A program made the position numbers and the translations under genes. This document shows, piece by piece, positions 24,769 to 33,640 of a stretch of 64,000 nucleotides of DNA; position 1 is the first letter of the stretch, and the number at the start of each line of letters is the position of its first letter. The stretch lies in contig CAZHTM010000005.1 of assembly GCA_964535735.1 (NCBI GenBank), positions 18,457 to 82,456 on the forward strand. Direction: 5' to 3'. Under the pieces are notes generated by a model, which was given only the letters and a program-made list of their open reading frames with translations, did not search any database and was not told the origin of the DNA. The DNA is from J089 sp964535735 (GTDB lineage Bacteria; Fidelibacterota; Marinisomatia; Marinisomatales; J089).

Positions 24769-27606
24769 ATGGAAAAACATCACTTGATAAACACACCCAA
24801 AAAAGCATCTGGGTTTACCCTTTTTCAGCTCGTTGCACTGATTGTCGTGCTGGGAATCTTGGCAGCTACAGCTATCCAGGTAGTGGTGATACTGACCCCG
24901 TCAAGTTGGGAAGCCGAAGCATTAGCGGAAATGGAAAAAATACGTTGTGGGATTGTTGGATGTACCGAAGGCGACTGCGGCTTTATTGGCGATAATGGAG
25001 CCATTCCATCTCAACTACAGGATTTACTGGAGGACCCGGGTTCTGGTCAATATTGTAACTGGCTAGGCCCCTATTTGGATGTAACCTTCGTTGACAACCC
25101 CTATGATTATCTCTATGATCCGTGGGGGAACCCTTATATCTGGGACACACAAAACTTAACGCTAACTTCGACCTCTGGAGGAAATGGCGCCGAACCCCTA
25201 ACCATTTCACTGGCCAATGAAGTTACCGATCTATTAAGTAATACCGTTCAATATCAATTCACTGATGCCAATGGTTTGCCATTAGATTCATCATCCATTG
25301 ATGTCTATGTGAATTACGGTTGTGGAGACATTAAACTTGACTATAGCGCTTCCCTTGGTTTTTATGGAGAAGGATTTCCAACGTGTGGACTGGAAGTCGT
25401 TGTCGTGTCTGGTGTCGATACGCTTCATCCACCTGCTTGTCCTGACCCGCCCTGTGATCCAGCGCCAATAACTTGTGATTACGGAACGATACAATATTCA
25501 GGATCAGCAGCCTTAAGCGGAACCATGAATGACGTCATCTCTTTTCAGGCCAGCGCCACAGGAGATTGTCAGTTCGATATTAAGAGTTTGTCCTTCGAAT
25601 GGTCAGGTTCCAACTGGTGTAACCAAACACCTTATTTAGAAACATTTAAAGTAGGTGGTAGCACTTATTGGGATTATCAAGTCGATAACAACGGCGTTCG
25701 CGCTGTGTCTGGTCAAGAGATGGTCTTGAGAAGTACTCTTATTGCAAACCCCGGCACTACATTGAATATTACTGAAGTAAAATATGCCGATGCTCGCACC
25801 GGGTCAGCAAATCCCATTCAATTAGATGGGACCACATTCAATTTCTTTCTTTATTCTGATTTAGCGCCCACTCAGTTGATTTCTTTCACCGCACCGGGGA
25901 CTCCCCCGACGGCCGGTTCTTTGATCTATTCGAGTGGGACGCTTGAAACTTCCGGGAGTGACCGCCAAAATATTTCCTTCGATATTACTAATCCAGGTGA
26001 ATGTTGCGTCACAATCAGTGGAATGATCGTTTCTTGGGACACAACATCCACAATTTCCTATCTGGAAGAAATTAAAATCGGAGGAACTACGTATTGGAAA
26101 GATAAGGAATGCAGAATTGCCTCCGGTCAATATTTAGCATTGGATGATATTGTCACTATTTGTGATGCCACCAAAACTATAGAATTAAAAAGTTTCACTA
26201 CCGATCGTGGTTCAGATTGGGGGGACTATTATTCCGATCCCACAAGCACCTCTACAGTAAGCGGGTCAATTAACATCAATCCTAATAATAGCACATATAA
26301 TCAATTCTATCTTGTGAAAACTGATGGTAGTCTGATTACCCGGGATGATTTAACCCAATCGGCTTCTGATTTCCAGGGAAGCGCTATCTGGGTTCATGTT
26401 AAACCCAAAGGAAATGGTAACCAGAACGGCCTCACGGTCAATGGATCATCCTATGCCGTGGATAACGGAAAACAATATGATATTTCTTCCAGCAATATGA
26501 CCGTGAATCTCTACAACGATAATCGTTCCGGGGGACTGGCATTAGGTCAGTGGTGGATCGATATAACCGCCACCGACGCCGTTATCGCTGAAAATGGCCA
26601 TGGCTATTACTTGGATGATGAATCCAATTCATATTCAGAATACATCCATCGATATGCGTGTGAAAATCTGGAGGGCGGCGGCGGCGACCATGGGGATCAT
26701 AATGACCATGGAGATCATGATGATCATGATGATCATGGGGATCATAACGACCATGGAGATCACGACGACCACGGTGATCACAATGATCATGGGGATCATA
26801 GTGGTAGTTCCGGTTCATATTATTCACCTCCTGATTGTCCTGATGACGACGGAGATGGTAAAATTACCATAACGCATTATCCTTCCGGGGATACAGACCA
26901 TCCTCAGGTTATCTGTATTTCAACCGATGCCTGGGACGCACATAAAGCCCATGGTGACGAGTGCGGAACACCGGCTCAAGAAGATAGCTATGAATGTTCA
27001 ACAGAGAAAGATCATGTAAGCGGGAACGGAGATAAAGTGGATATGCGGGGACATCAAATTGAAGTCACCTTCATCGCTACAGATGGTACCCAGTATCCTT
27101 TTGTATTCAATACCGAATCCCGGAACGGACCTAATCTTGTTATTTACAATAACAATATCGATGTCTCCGGGTCTGGACATTATACTGTGGAATTCGACGT
27201 GAAAAACACAGGAGATAGCCCCTTACAAATCAAACAAATAACGGCATCGTGGGATAAATCCAATGCCTATGCCTCCAAATTCAAAGTTGGTAGTACAACC
27301 TACTGGAATGCGGGTAAAGATGAACGGTTATCCAGTGGTGGCGTTTTGGATCTTGATAATTATCTATATTTGGAAGCCAATAAACGCGTTACACTGAAGT
27401 ACTATAAATTCAAAGACAGTCTAACCGGTGGAGACTATACAGACATGCGCGGTGTTGATTTCACGGTCATTTTTACAGGTGTTGGAGATGATAATGACTA
27501 TACTCTTTCCTTCACAACACCCGGTACCAGTGGAGATGATCACAACGATCATGGGGACCACGATGACCATGGAGACCATGGTGACCACGATGATGATGAT
27601 CATTAA
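24769..27606 (+). CDS. Giant prepilin-like protein with Asp-His-X repeats and no Glu5
   Basis: A 945-residue protein. Residues ~16-40 are a prepilin segment (SGFTLFQLVALIVVLGILAATA) in which Glu5 is replaced by Gln. A GspG-like head follows (GDNGAIPSQLQDLL, WLGPYL, DPWGNPYIW), then repeated beta-sandwich units, each with a YLE.. ..GG-TYW signature. Residues ~640-677 are 38 residues of Asp-His-X repeats, and the last 23 residues form a second such tract. Several Cys pairs are present. Pilins lacking Glu5, such as GspK, sit at the tip. A tip-located, metal-binding adhesin or electron-transfer component is a plausible role. It follows the pseudopilin by 12 bases. Confidence 0.8.
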   Translation: MEKHHLINTPKKASGFTLFQLVALIVVLGILAATAIQVVVILTPSSWEAEALAEMEKIRCGIVGCTEGDCGFIGDNGAIPSQLQDLLEDPGSGQYCNWLGPYLDVTFVDNPYDYLYDPWGNPYIWDTQNLTLTSTSGGNGAEPLTISLANEVTDLLSNTVQYQFTDANGLPLDSSSIDVYVNYGCGDIKLDYSASLGFYGEGFPTCGLEVVVVSGVDTLHPPACPDPPCDPAPITCDYGTIQYSGSAALSGTMNDVISFQASATGDCQFDIKSLSFEWSGSNWCNQTPYLETFKVGGSTYWDYQVDNNGVRAVSGQEMVLRSTLIANPGTTLNITEVKYADARTGSANPIQLDGTTFNFFLYSDLAPTQLISFTAPGTPPTAGSLIYSSGTLETSGSDRQNISFDITNPGECCVTISGMIVSWDTTSTISYLEEIKIGGTTYWKDKECRIASGQYLALDDIVTICDATKTIELKSFTTDRGSDWGDYYSDPTSTSTVSGSININPNNSTYNQFYLVKTDGSLITRDDLTQSASDFQGSAIWVHVKPKGNGNQNGLTVNGSSYAVDNGKQYDISSSNMTVNLYNDNRSGGLALGQWWIDITATDAVIAENGHGYYLDDESNSYSEYIHRYACENLEGGGGDHGDHNDHGDHDDHDDHGDHNDHGDHDDHGDHNDHGDHSGSSGSYYSPPDCPDDDGDGKITITHYPSGDTDHPQVICISTDAWDAHKAHGDECGTPAQEDSYECSTEKDHVSGNGDKVDMRGHQIEVTFIATDGTQYPFVFNTESRNGPNLVIYNNNIDVSGSGHYTVEFDVKNTGDSPLQIKQITASWDKSNAYASKFKVGSTTYWNAGKDERLSSGGVLDLDNYLYLEANKRVTLKYYKFKDSLTGGDYTDMRGVDFTVIFTGVGDDNDYTLSFTTPGTSGDDHNDHGDHDDHGDHGDHDDDDH
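26686..26799 (+). repeat. In-frame (Asp-His-X)n repeat, tract 1
   Basis: Thirty-eight codons read Asp-His-X about 12.7 times, where X is Gly, Asn or Asp, giving 13 His. At DNA level it is a 9-base-like array of GAT/GAC, CAT/CAC and GGN/AAT/GAT with synonymous changes, so selection on the protein is likely. It is flanked by Gly-rich (GGGG) and Ser/Gly-rich linkers. The opposite strand and another frame appear open only because of this composition. Confidence 0.95.
27535..27603 (+). repeat. In-frame Asp/His repeat, tract 2 (C-terminus)
   Basis: The last 23 codons of the giant prepilin repeat the Asp-His-X pattern (six Asp-His-X-like units), then end DDDDH and stop. With tract 1 it provides two acidic, His-rich stretches exposed at the end of beta domains, consistent with binding of divalent metals. 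Confidence 0.92.
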
Positions 27607-27626
27607 ATCCTAATCTATGTATCTTG

Positions 27627-27658
27627 TCCTGGTCGGGGAACATCTTCCTTGACCAGGA
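27627..27658. other. Intergenic hairpin before the second giant prepilin
   Basis: TCCTGGTC (27627-27634) and GACCAGGA (27651-27658) form an 8-bp stem with a 16-base loop. The stem ends 11 bases before the ATG at 27670. It would cover an alternative TTG start (27649). It could limit transcription or translation between giant prepilin genes. No strong T-run follows. Confidence 0.4.
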
Positions 27659-27669
27659 TTATTCTATTC

Positions 27670-29292
27670 ATGACATCCAAATCACATAGCATCGTGGCCT
27701 CCAACATCAAAAAATCCGGTTTTACTCTCATTGAACTTGTGATCGTAATCATTATCATGGGCATTCTAGCAGGCATTGCCGTGCGCACCACAACCCGGAT
27801 TGCCCTGAATGCCAAATTCAATGAAACGTATGAAGAAATGCAATTGTTGGTAAAAGCCATTATTGGGGATTCCAATATTATTCAGAATGACGTTCGTACC
27901 AGCTTCGGTTATGTAGGCGACACTGGCGTGATGCCACCGACACTGGACGACTTAATGTCTAATGTATCAGGCAAAACAGGTTGGGCCGGGCCGTATATGG
28001 ACGCGGGTTATACTCAAGATCCTGACTTTTATAAACGGGATGCCTTCGGAAAACAATACCGATATGTTTTACCCACTGTAGGTACCGAGGCTCCTAAGAT
28101 TTGGACACCTACGGATGGTGATACAATTACTGTAAAGATTGCCACTAGTTTAAACGCCATTTTAAATAATACAATTAAATTGCGATTATACAGCGAAAAT
28201 GGCGTCGAAATTAACGGGACAAATGGATCAGTGGCAGTTAGCTACAGTGGAGCCTGGCATCCCCTGACGTATAGTTCATCAACAGGATTTAAAATTAACA
28301 CTGTTCCTATCGGATTGCGTCAACTCCGTGCAATTTCCGCGGGAGATACTGTCTATAAGACAATTTCAGTAGAAGAGGCAAACGGAACAACGGGAAATAC
28401 TTTAACAATGACGGTATACCCTGATTATGGTAATTTGACATATGTTTCCGGATCGGCTTCTATCTCCGGCGCGGGAAATAACCAGGTTTCCTTTACGGTG
28501 ACTAACACCGGAACGCCTACGTTTGATATTGATAGAATGACTATTACCTGGGAAGCATTACCAAACGATTGCTGGAATTGTAAAAAGGCTTACTTGGCCG
28601 AAGTCCAGAAAACCTCGACATACTGGAAATGGAATACCAATGGTCGGTCAGCTTTGGTTCCCAGTGGCGCTCAGATCGTTTTAGATGGTACTATGTCCCT
28701 CTATACCGGACCTAATTCCATCGGTCCACTCATATTTTTGGATGGCACCGATGGTACCACGGCCAATACTATCAATATGAACGCCACACGTTTTACGATC
28801 CGGTTTGAATCATCCACCGCTCCTTCACAGACAATCACCTTTGATAACGCAACAACGTGTGCTGCACCCAGTCTATCCCAAAATGGAGCCGCCACCCTGA
28901 TCGACGGAGCGCGTTTATCGGTACCAGTACAAAATCCCGGTGTATTGCCCGTCACGATTACATCCATGACCGTATCCACTGATATTACCACATCGACCGC
29001 CTATCTGGATCGTATTCGTTTCGATGGCGCAGATGTCTGGCTGGCCAACGTAACCGCCTGTAGCAATGTGGCTCGTCCCACGGTAGCAAACAACGCTACG
29101 GGAACAGCCGATTTTCTCATTTGCACCTATGCCCTCCCGACAATTAACGCCGGATCAACCGCTACTGTAGAAATACGGCTAAGGAAAGATCCTACTGGAA
29201 CAACAAATGTTCCTGTTGCTGTCGGTCAAAGTTATATCCTGGTGTTTAATCTCCAGTGTGGTAGCTCCCAAACGATTGCCTTCACGTTGTAA
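27670..29292 (+). CDS. Giant prepilin with GspG-like head and beta-domain repeats (2)
   Basis: A 540-residue prepilin. The leader ends KKSG, then FTLIELVIVIIIMGILAGIA with Glu5 present. The head has GYVGDTGVMPPTLDDL, GWAGPYMD and RDAFGKQYRYVLP. Next comes a PEGA/carboxypeptidase-regulatory-like domain (NNTIKLRLYSENGVEI..., ~residues 165-250), then two beta-sandwich domains with paired Cys (CWNCKKAYLAEV; TACSNV...ICTY) ending GSSQTIAFTL. The ATG at 27670 is preferred to a TTG at 27649 because the leader is then of usable length. Its stop TAA overlaps the next ATG (TAATG). Paralogue of 29292 and 35360. Confidence 0.85.
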   Translation: MTSKSHSIVASNIKKSGFTLIELVIVIIIMGILAGIAVRTTTRIALNAKFNETYEEMQLLVKAIIGDSNIIQNDVRTSFGYVGDTGVMPPTLDDLMSNVSGKTGWAGPYMDAGYTQDPDFYKRDAFGKQYRYVLPTVGTEAPKIWTPTDGDTITVKIATSLNAILNNTIKLRLYSENGVEINGTNGSVAVSYSGAWHPLTYSSSTGFKINTVPIGLRQLRAISAGDTVYKTISVEEANGTTGNTLTMTVYPDYGNLTYVSGSASISGAGNNQVSFTVTNTGTPTFDIDRMTITWEALPNDCWNCKKAYLAEVQKTSTYWKWNTNGRSALVPSGAQIVLDGTMSLYTGPNSIGPLIFLDGTDGTTANTINMNATRFTIRFESSTAPSQTITFDNATTCAAPSLSQNGAATLIDGARLSVPVQNPGVLPVTITSMTVSTDITTSTAYLDRIRFDGADVWLANVTACSNVARPTVANNATGTADFLICTYALPTINAGSTATVEIRLRKDPTGTTNVPVAVGQSYILVFNLQCGSSQTIAFTL

Positions 29293-30905
29293 TGAACACC
29301 CGTCGATATTCCCCTGTCCCCGGATTTACTCTGATAGAGCTGGTAATGGTTATCGTAATTATGGCCATTGTTAGTGCCGTGGGGATTCGTACGATTGCCC
29401 GAGTAAATGCAAACCGGAACTTCAATATTACCATGGAAAACATGCTTAATTTAAAGTATGCCATCGTAGGTAATCCCAAAATGGTAGAAAACGGTGTCAG
29501 GATTGATTACGGTTATGTAGGTGATACAGGCCAACTACCAACCAGTTTGAATGACCTTATGACTGACCCCGGCGTTGCCGGTTGGGATGGACCTTATGGG
29601 GACTATACCGGAATTCAAGAAGATCCTACTGCCATATTTCGGGATGGTTGGGGAAAGACCATCACGTATACTGTACCAAACAACAATACCGATCCCATTA
29701 CACTGTCCAGTGCCGGAGGAGGATCACCTATTGAATTGATCGTCGCTAACAATAAAAATGAAATTTTAAACAACACTGTTGCCCTTCGGGTTAGAAATAA
29801 AGATGGATATCCGCTCAGAGGTGATGATGCTACTGTCCAAATCCAATACGGTGGCGGCACCTGGCAAACCCTATCGTACGCAACAACTTTAGGCTATTAT
29901 ATTGATACCGTTCCGATTGGCATGGCCACCTTACGGTTTATTGTGGCGGGCGATACGACCCTTCGCCAGCTCAGCGTGGGTCCCAACAATTCCACGACTA
30001 GCCCTAACGAAGGATTGGAATACACCGTAAATCCCGTTTTTGGAACACTAAACTACGTGGCCGGTTCCGCAAGTCTAGGAGGCACCAATAACTCGGAATT
30101 AACCTTTACAGTGAATAATTCTGGTAGTACGATTATGGAAATCGACCAAATCAGTGTTGGTTGGTCGAATTCATCCTGTTGGGAATGCGATTACGCTTAT
30201 CTGGCGAACATCACGGTTAATGGAACCGATTATTGGCGCTGGAATACAACGAATCGTAATGCTTTGGCATCTACTGACGCTCGGTTGGTGTTGGACCAGA
30301 AACTCTCCCTTTCATCCGGAAATACAACCATTGGTCCCCTTGCTTTCCAGGATCTGGTAGATGGTACCGGTTCGCCCCAACCTATGAATGCGGTCACGTT
30401 TCAGATTACGTTTTTATCGGATCTGACGCCGAATCAAATTGTTAGTTTTTCTACGGGAGGCACCTGTTCGCCGGCAGTCATTTCCTATTCGAATTTATCC
30501 AAACCACTGAATTATCGCGTACGGTGTCAGCTGGATAATACGGGGAATGCTAAAGCCACCATCACCGGTATGAATATTAAGTGCGATGTGAGTCCTTCAC
30601 CTTACCTAGATGTTATTTCTTTTGTAGACTTAACAAACATTTACTGGCAAGCCAATCAGTCCTGGTGTGGTAATCAATCCCGACAATTGGTTGATAATTT
30701 GAACGGAGCTGAGATCACATTCTGCAAAACACAACCGCCAGTAACGGTCCCAGGAGGGAGTTACATATTGTTAAATCGGATGGACTTTTATACGAGTGCT
30801 CAAGCGGATGATAACACTAAAGCAGATGTTACCGGTGGAAATTTCACGTTAACACTCCATTTCAAATGCGGATCTGATCAAACGATCTCTTTCACCATGC
30901 CTTAA
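29292..30905 (+). CDS. Giant prepilin with GspG-like head and beta-domain repeats (3)
   Basis: A 537-residue paralogue of the previous protein. It has a leader ending SPVPG, then FTLIELVMVIVIMAIVSAVG. The head motifs are GYVGDTGQLPTSLNDL, GWDGPYGDY and RDGWGKTITYTVP. The same middle domain follows (VALRVRNKDGYPLRG...) and two C-terminal beta units (SCWECDYAYLANITV, DYWRW; WCGNQSRQ) ending CGSDQTISFTMP. Conserved C-x-x-C in the first unit suggests a disulfide. It probably assembles with its paralogues into one filament or a set of alternative tips. Confidence 0.85.
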   Translation: MNTRRYSPVPGFTLIELVMVIVIMAIVSAVGIRTIARVNANRNFNITMENMLNLKYAIVGNPKMVENGVRIDYGYVGDTGQLPTSLNDLMTDPGVAGWDGPYGDYTGIQEDPTAIFRDGWGKTITYTVPNNNTDPITLSSAGGGSPIELIVANNKNEILNNTVALRVRNKDGYPLRGDDATVQIQYGGGTWQTLSYATTLGYYIDTVPIGMATLRFIVAGDTTLRQLSVGPNNSTTSPNEGLEYTVNPVFGTLNYVAGSASLGGTNNSELTFTVNNSGSTIMEIDQISVGWSNSSCWECDYAYLANITVNGTDYWRWNTTNRNALASTDARLVLDQKLSLSSGNTTIGPLAFQDLVDGTGSPQPMNAVTFQITFLSDLTPNQIVSFSTGGTCSPAVISYSNLSKPLNYRVRCQLDNTGNAKATITGMNIKCDVSPSPYLDVISFVDLTNIYWQANQSWCGNQSRQLVDNLNGAEITFCKTQPPVTVPGGSYILLNRMDFYTSAQADDNTKADVTGGNFTLTLHFKCGSDQTISFTMP

Positions 30906-30962
30906 TGTTTTCCGTTTTTCCTCTAGTTATTTGTAATATGTTACTTCAAGATACCACACATA

Positions 30963-31169
30963 ATGAATCCAATTAATTTCATTTTAATAATCGCTATCCT
31001 CGCCCTGGTCTTCGGTCTCTTATTGATGTTTAATCCCGAGTTTGTAAAAGAATTAAATGAACTGGGAAATAAGATTATTGCCACCGATGAACAAATGCTG
31101 GCACATCGCTACATTACTGGTGCTGTTTTAGTGATCTTGAGTCTGATTCTGATTGTTATTAGTTGGTGA
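30963..31169 (+). CDS. Small two-helix membrane protein (paralogue B)
   Basis: A 68-residue protein: N-terminal helix (FILIIAILALVFGLLLMF), NPEFVKELNELGNKIIATDEQ, then a second helix (TGAVLVILSLILIVISW). It resembles 23989-24198 along its whole length. Together they bracket the pseudopilin and two giant-prepilin operons, which suggests a linked role such as assembly of these subunits in the inner membrane. Function unknown. Confidence 0.7.
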   Translation: MNPINFILIIAILALVFGLLLMFNPEFVKELNELGNKIIATDEQMLAHRYITGAVLVILSLILIVISW

Positions 31170-31198
31170 ACAACAGGAAACGGAAGACCCTGTAATTC

Positions 31199-33640
31199 AT
31201 GCCCAGGGGGAACCATCCATCTGCACTAGACTCCTCCCTCACCCAACGTGAAATATATCTTCCGGTTTTAACCGGATTTCATTTTGGTCTAATCCAAGTA
31301 TCCAGTTATTTCCTGTTTCAATGTTATTACACAGCCACATTTATGGGGTATTTTTTCTTGGGCGTGGCTTGGATTGTAGGCGTCTGGTTAAATCTTCGGT
31401 TTGGAAAACCATTAACATTACGACATAGTCTCTATTTATCTGCCGTATTCTATCTGCTCCTAGCTTTGGCTTTGGTTCGGGGAACTCCGAACGGATTTTT
31501 CATTCCTATTTACGAATTTCTGATTCTCGGAATAGCCGCACCTGCTGGAGCTCTTTTTCGGACACGGGCATCCACACAACCCACAGCCCACCTGTTTTTC
31601 CATGAAAACAACGGGTTTGTCATGGGATTTGTGGTTAGTCTTCTAGGATTTGTCCATTGGGGTGTCCGTTCACCGTTTATTCTTCCTGTAATCTCTTTTA
31701 TTCTAATTCTACTTATATACCGTTATGGTTCTTTAAAATATCCATTAATCGTTCTGGGAACAGGAACAATCCTTTTACTTTCCCAAGGTCTCTTTGATAT
31801 AGCATTTATGATAGGATTTTTTATCTTGATCCTGTTTTTCGCACGCAAATTCACAATCCCGGTTGTAAATCAGAATCAGGAAATTTCTGCTCCGGCTATT
31901 TCTGTTTCGGGAAAAAAAATGATTCTTTTTCTCTCCGGATTTAATTTAATCATACTTCAATTTTTTATAACCCGGGAATTTTCAACATTGTTATCCGCTT
32001 CTGAATTGTCAATACTCATCGTGGCTACAGCCTATTTCACAGGTTATTCCATCGGCTATCTCGTGGCTCCTCGTATCCCCGAAAAGTTGATTCCATTTTT
32101 AGGGTGGTTCATCCTCTTCCTCCATCTGGATATCTTTCTCTTCCTGCGATATTTTGCCGCTCTTTTAGTATATCTCGGGGCCGGATGGTGGGTGCTCATG
32201 GGACTATTGTTTATAACATCCCTTTTTACCTCAGCATTTTATTCCCTGTTTCTTCCGCGGTTGACCGATAACCGTACATTACACTTGAAATTAACTTCTA
32301 CCTATTCACTGGAATTGGCAGGAGCAGTTGTAGGTACAATTTTCTTGGTCATTCACACTCTTTCGGGAGCCCGGTGGATTCAACCTGTATATTTTTTCAT
32401 CCTGCTAAGCATCCTTTATCTTCTTCAACCTCGGGGCCGATGGAAGTTCACACCTCTGATTGGAGCGTTGGGTATACTCCCTTTTCTGATATTCTATGGC
32501 CCGAAATTAAACCAAACTGTCATCCGGGATTATTATGCCCTGCGGGGGTACAGTAATCCCACAATTTGCTATCAAACAAATAGCCTATATCATACCATCG
32601 AAATTTTAGACACCCACCCGCAGCCGGGCTTCCCTGCCGATGGTCGTTGGTCATTTATTAACGGTGTCCTGTACTTTGGGTACCAAACTGACACTTCCGG
32701 TGCTTTTATCCAGGAAACAGGATTATCTGAATTCACTTATTTTTTAGCAGAACTCCCTGCTCGTTACCAGGTCATAAGTACTGGTCGAAAACTCAACATT
32801 CTGATTTTAGGATGTGGATCGATGTATTCCATTGGTCGTGTGGGACCTTATGCCGATAAGATCCAAATGGTGGAAATTGACCCTGAAATCGTCCGGTCTG
32901 CTAAAGCTTGTTGGAGCCAACTGAATCAATATGATCAATGGCCCAATGCTCAAATCATCATTGATGACGCTAAGCACTTTATTCGTACCCAAGACACGGT
33001 TTACGATTTAATCATCATGGATATTTCAGCACCTTATACTCTGGGAACTTTACTTTTACACAATCAGGATTTTTTCCGAATCCTGAAGGATCGACTGGCT
33101 CCCGGTGGTTTGTTCGCCGAATCCACGCAAGGACGAGCCGATCCTGACTATCCCGAAAGCCAGGGGATGAAAATCCTAGCAGGTGTTGTCAATGAATATT
33201 CTGAAACTCTGGTACTAAATACCTATGGAAGTGGTCATGGTAACCATGGATTTGTCTATTCCTCCCAAGATGATTCTATCGATTGGAAACGCATGGATTC
33301 ACTTCTTATCGCAGATAATATGCGATCCGGTGTTCGACTTGAAACAGACTGGGATACAAAAGTGGACTGGACCACAATCCGACCGTTTACCTATTCGAAC
33401 ATGGAAACACTTTTATCAGGAAACATCTGGCGCTTGACTGACCGGTTAGAACTGGATCGAACATTTCTGGACCTAGACTGGTTACGTCGACGTTGGTCGC
33501 GATTAGCTACCTTTCATTTACAATTACCCCAAGAACTCCGTCAGCTTTTCCGGTCCCCGTGGTTTTGGGTTTGGTTTGCTTCTTTTGGTGTGACGTTTAT
33601 TTGGTCTTACGGACCTTTTACTTCTAAGCGCCAAAGCTGA
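31199..33640 (+). CDS. Membrane-fused spermidine-synthase-like protein
   Basis: An 813-residue protein with about a dozen membrane helices (residues 1-430), then a spermidine-synthase/methyltransferase-like Rossmann domain (~residues 530-680: LNILILGCGSMYSIG, MVEIDPEIV, LIIMDISAPYTLG, LAPGGLFAESTQG) and a final helix. Real aminopropyltransferases have a catalytic Asp in the D-x-x-D-P motif. Here it reads DISAPY, so that Asp is Ala and polyamine synthesis is doubtful. Similar membrane-fused proteins are common and uncharacterised. It sits among prepilin and glycan-type genes, so it might modify surface proteins; this is a guess. Its 3' end overlaps the convergent gene by 34 bases. Confidence 0.7.
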   Translation: MPRGNHPSALDSSLTQREIYLPVLTGFHFGLIQVSSYFLFQCYYTATFMGYFFLGVAWIVGVWLNLRFGKPLTLRHSLYLSAVFYLLLALALVRGTPNGFFIPIYEFLILGIAAPAGALFRTRASTQPTAHLFFHENNGFVMGFVVSLLGFVHWGVRSPFILPVISFILILLIYRYGSLKYPLIVLGTGTILLLSQGLFDIAFMIGFFILILFFARKFTIPVVNQNQEISAPAISVSGKKMILFLSGFNLIILQFFITREFSTLLSASELSILIVATAYFTGYSIGYLVAPRIPEKLIPFLGWFILFLHLDIFLFLRYFAALLVYLGAGWWVLMGLLFITSLFTSAFYSLFLPRLTDNRTLHLKLTSTYSLELAGAVVGTIFLVIHTLSGARWIQPVYFFILLSILYLLQPRGRWKFTPLIGALGILPFLIFYGPKLNQTVIRDYYALRGYSNPTICYQTNSLYHTIEILDTHPQPGFPADGRWSFINGVLYFGYQTDTSGAFIQETGLSEFTYFLAELPARYQVISTGRKLNILILGCGSMYSIGRVGPYADKIQMVEIDPEIVRSAKACWSQLNQYDQWPNAQIIIDDAKHFIRTQDTVYDLIIMDISAPYTLGTLLLHNQDFFRILKDRLAPGGLFAESTQGRADPDYPESQGMKILAGVVNEYSETLVLNTYGSGHGNHGFVYSSQDDSIDWKRMDSLLIADNMRSGVRLETDWDTKVDWTTIRPFTYSNMETLLSGNIWRLTDRLELDRTFLDLDWLRRRWSRLATFHLQLPQELRQLFRSPWFWVWFASFGVTFIWSYGPFTSKRQS

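Noticed and set aside
26594..26872. Open frame on the plus strand rich in Met, Ile and Thr
   Set aside because: It is an alternative frame of the Asp-His-X repeat and its ATG richness comes from GATCATGG repeats; no ribosome site or domain.
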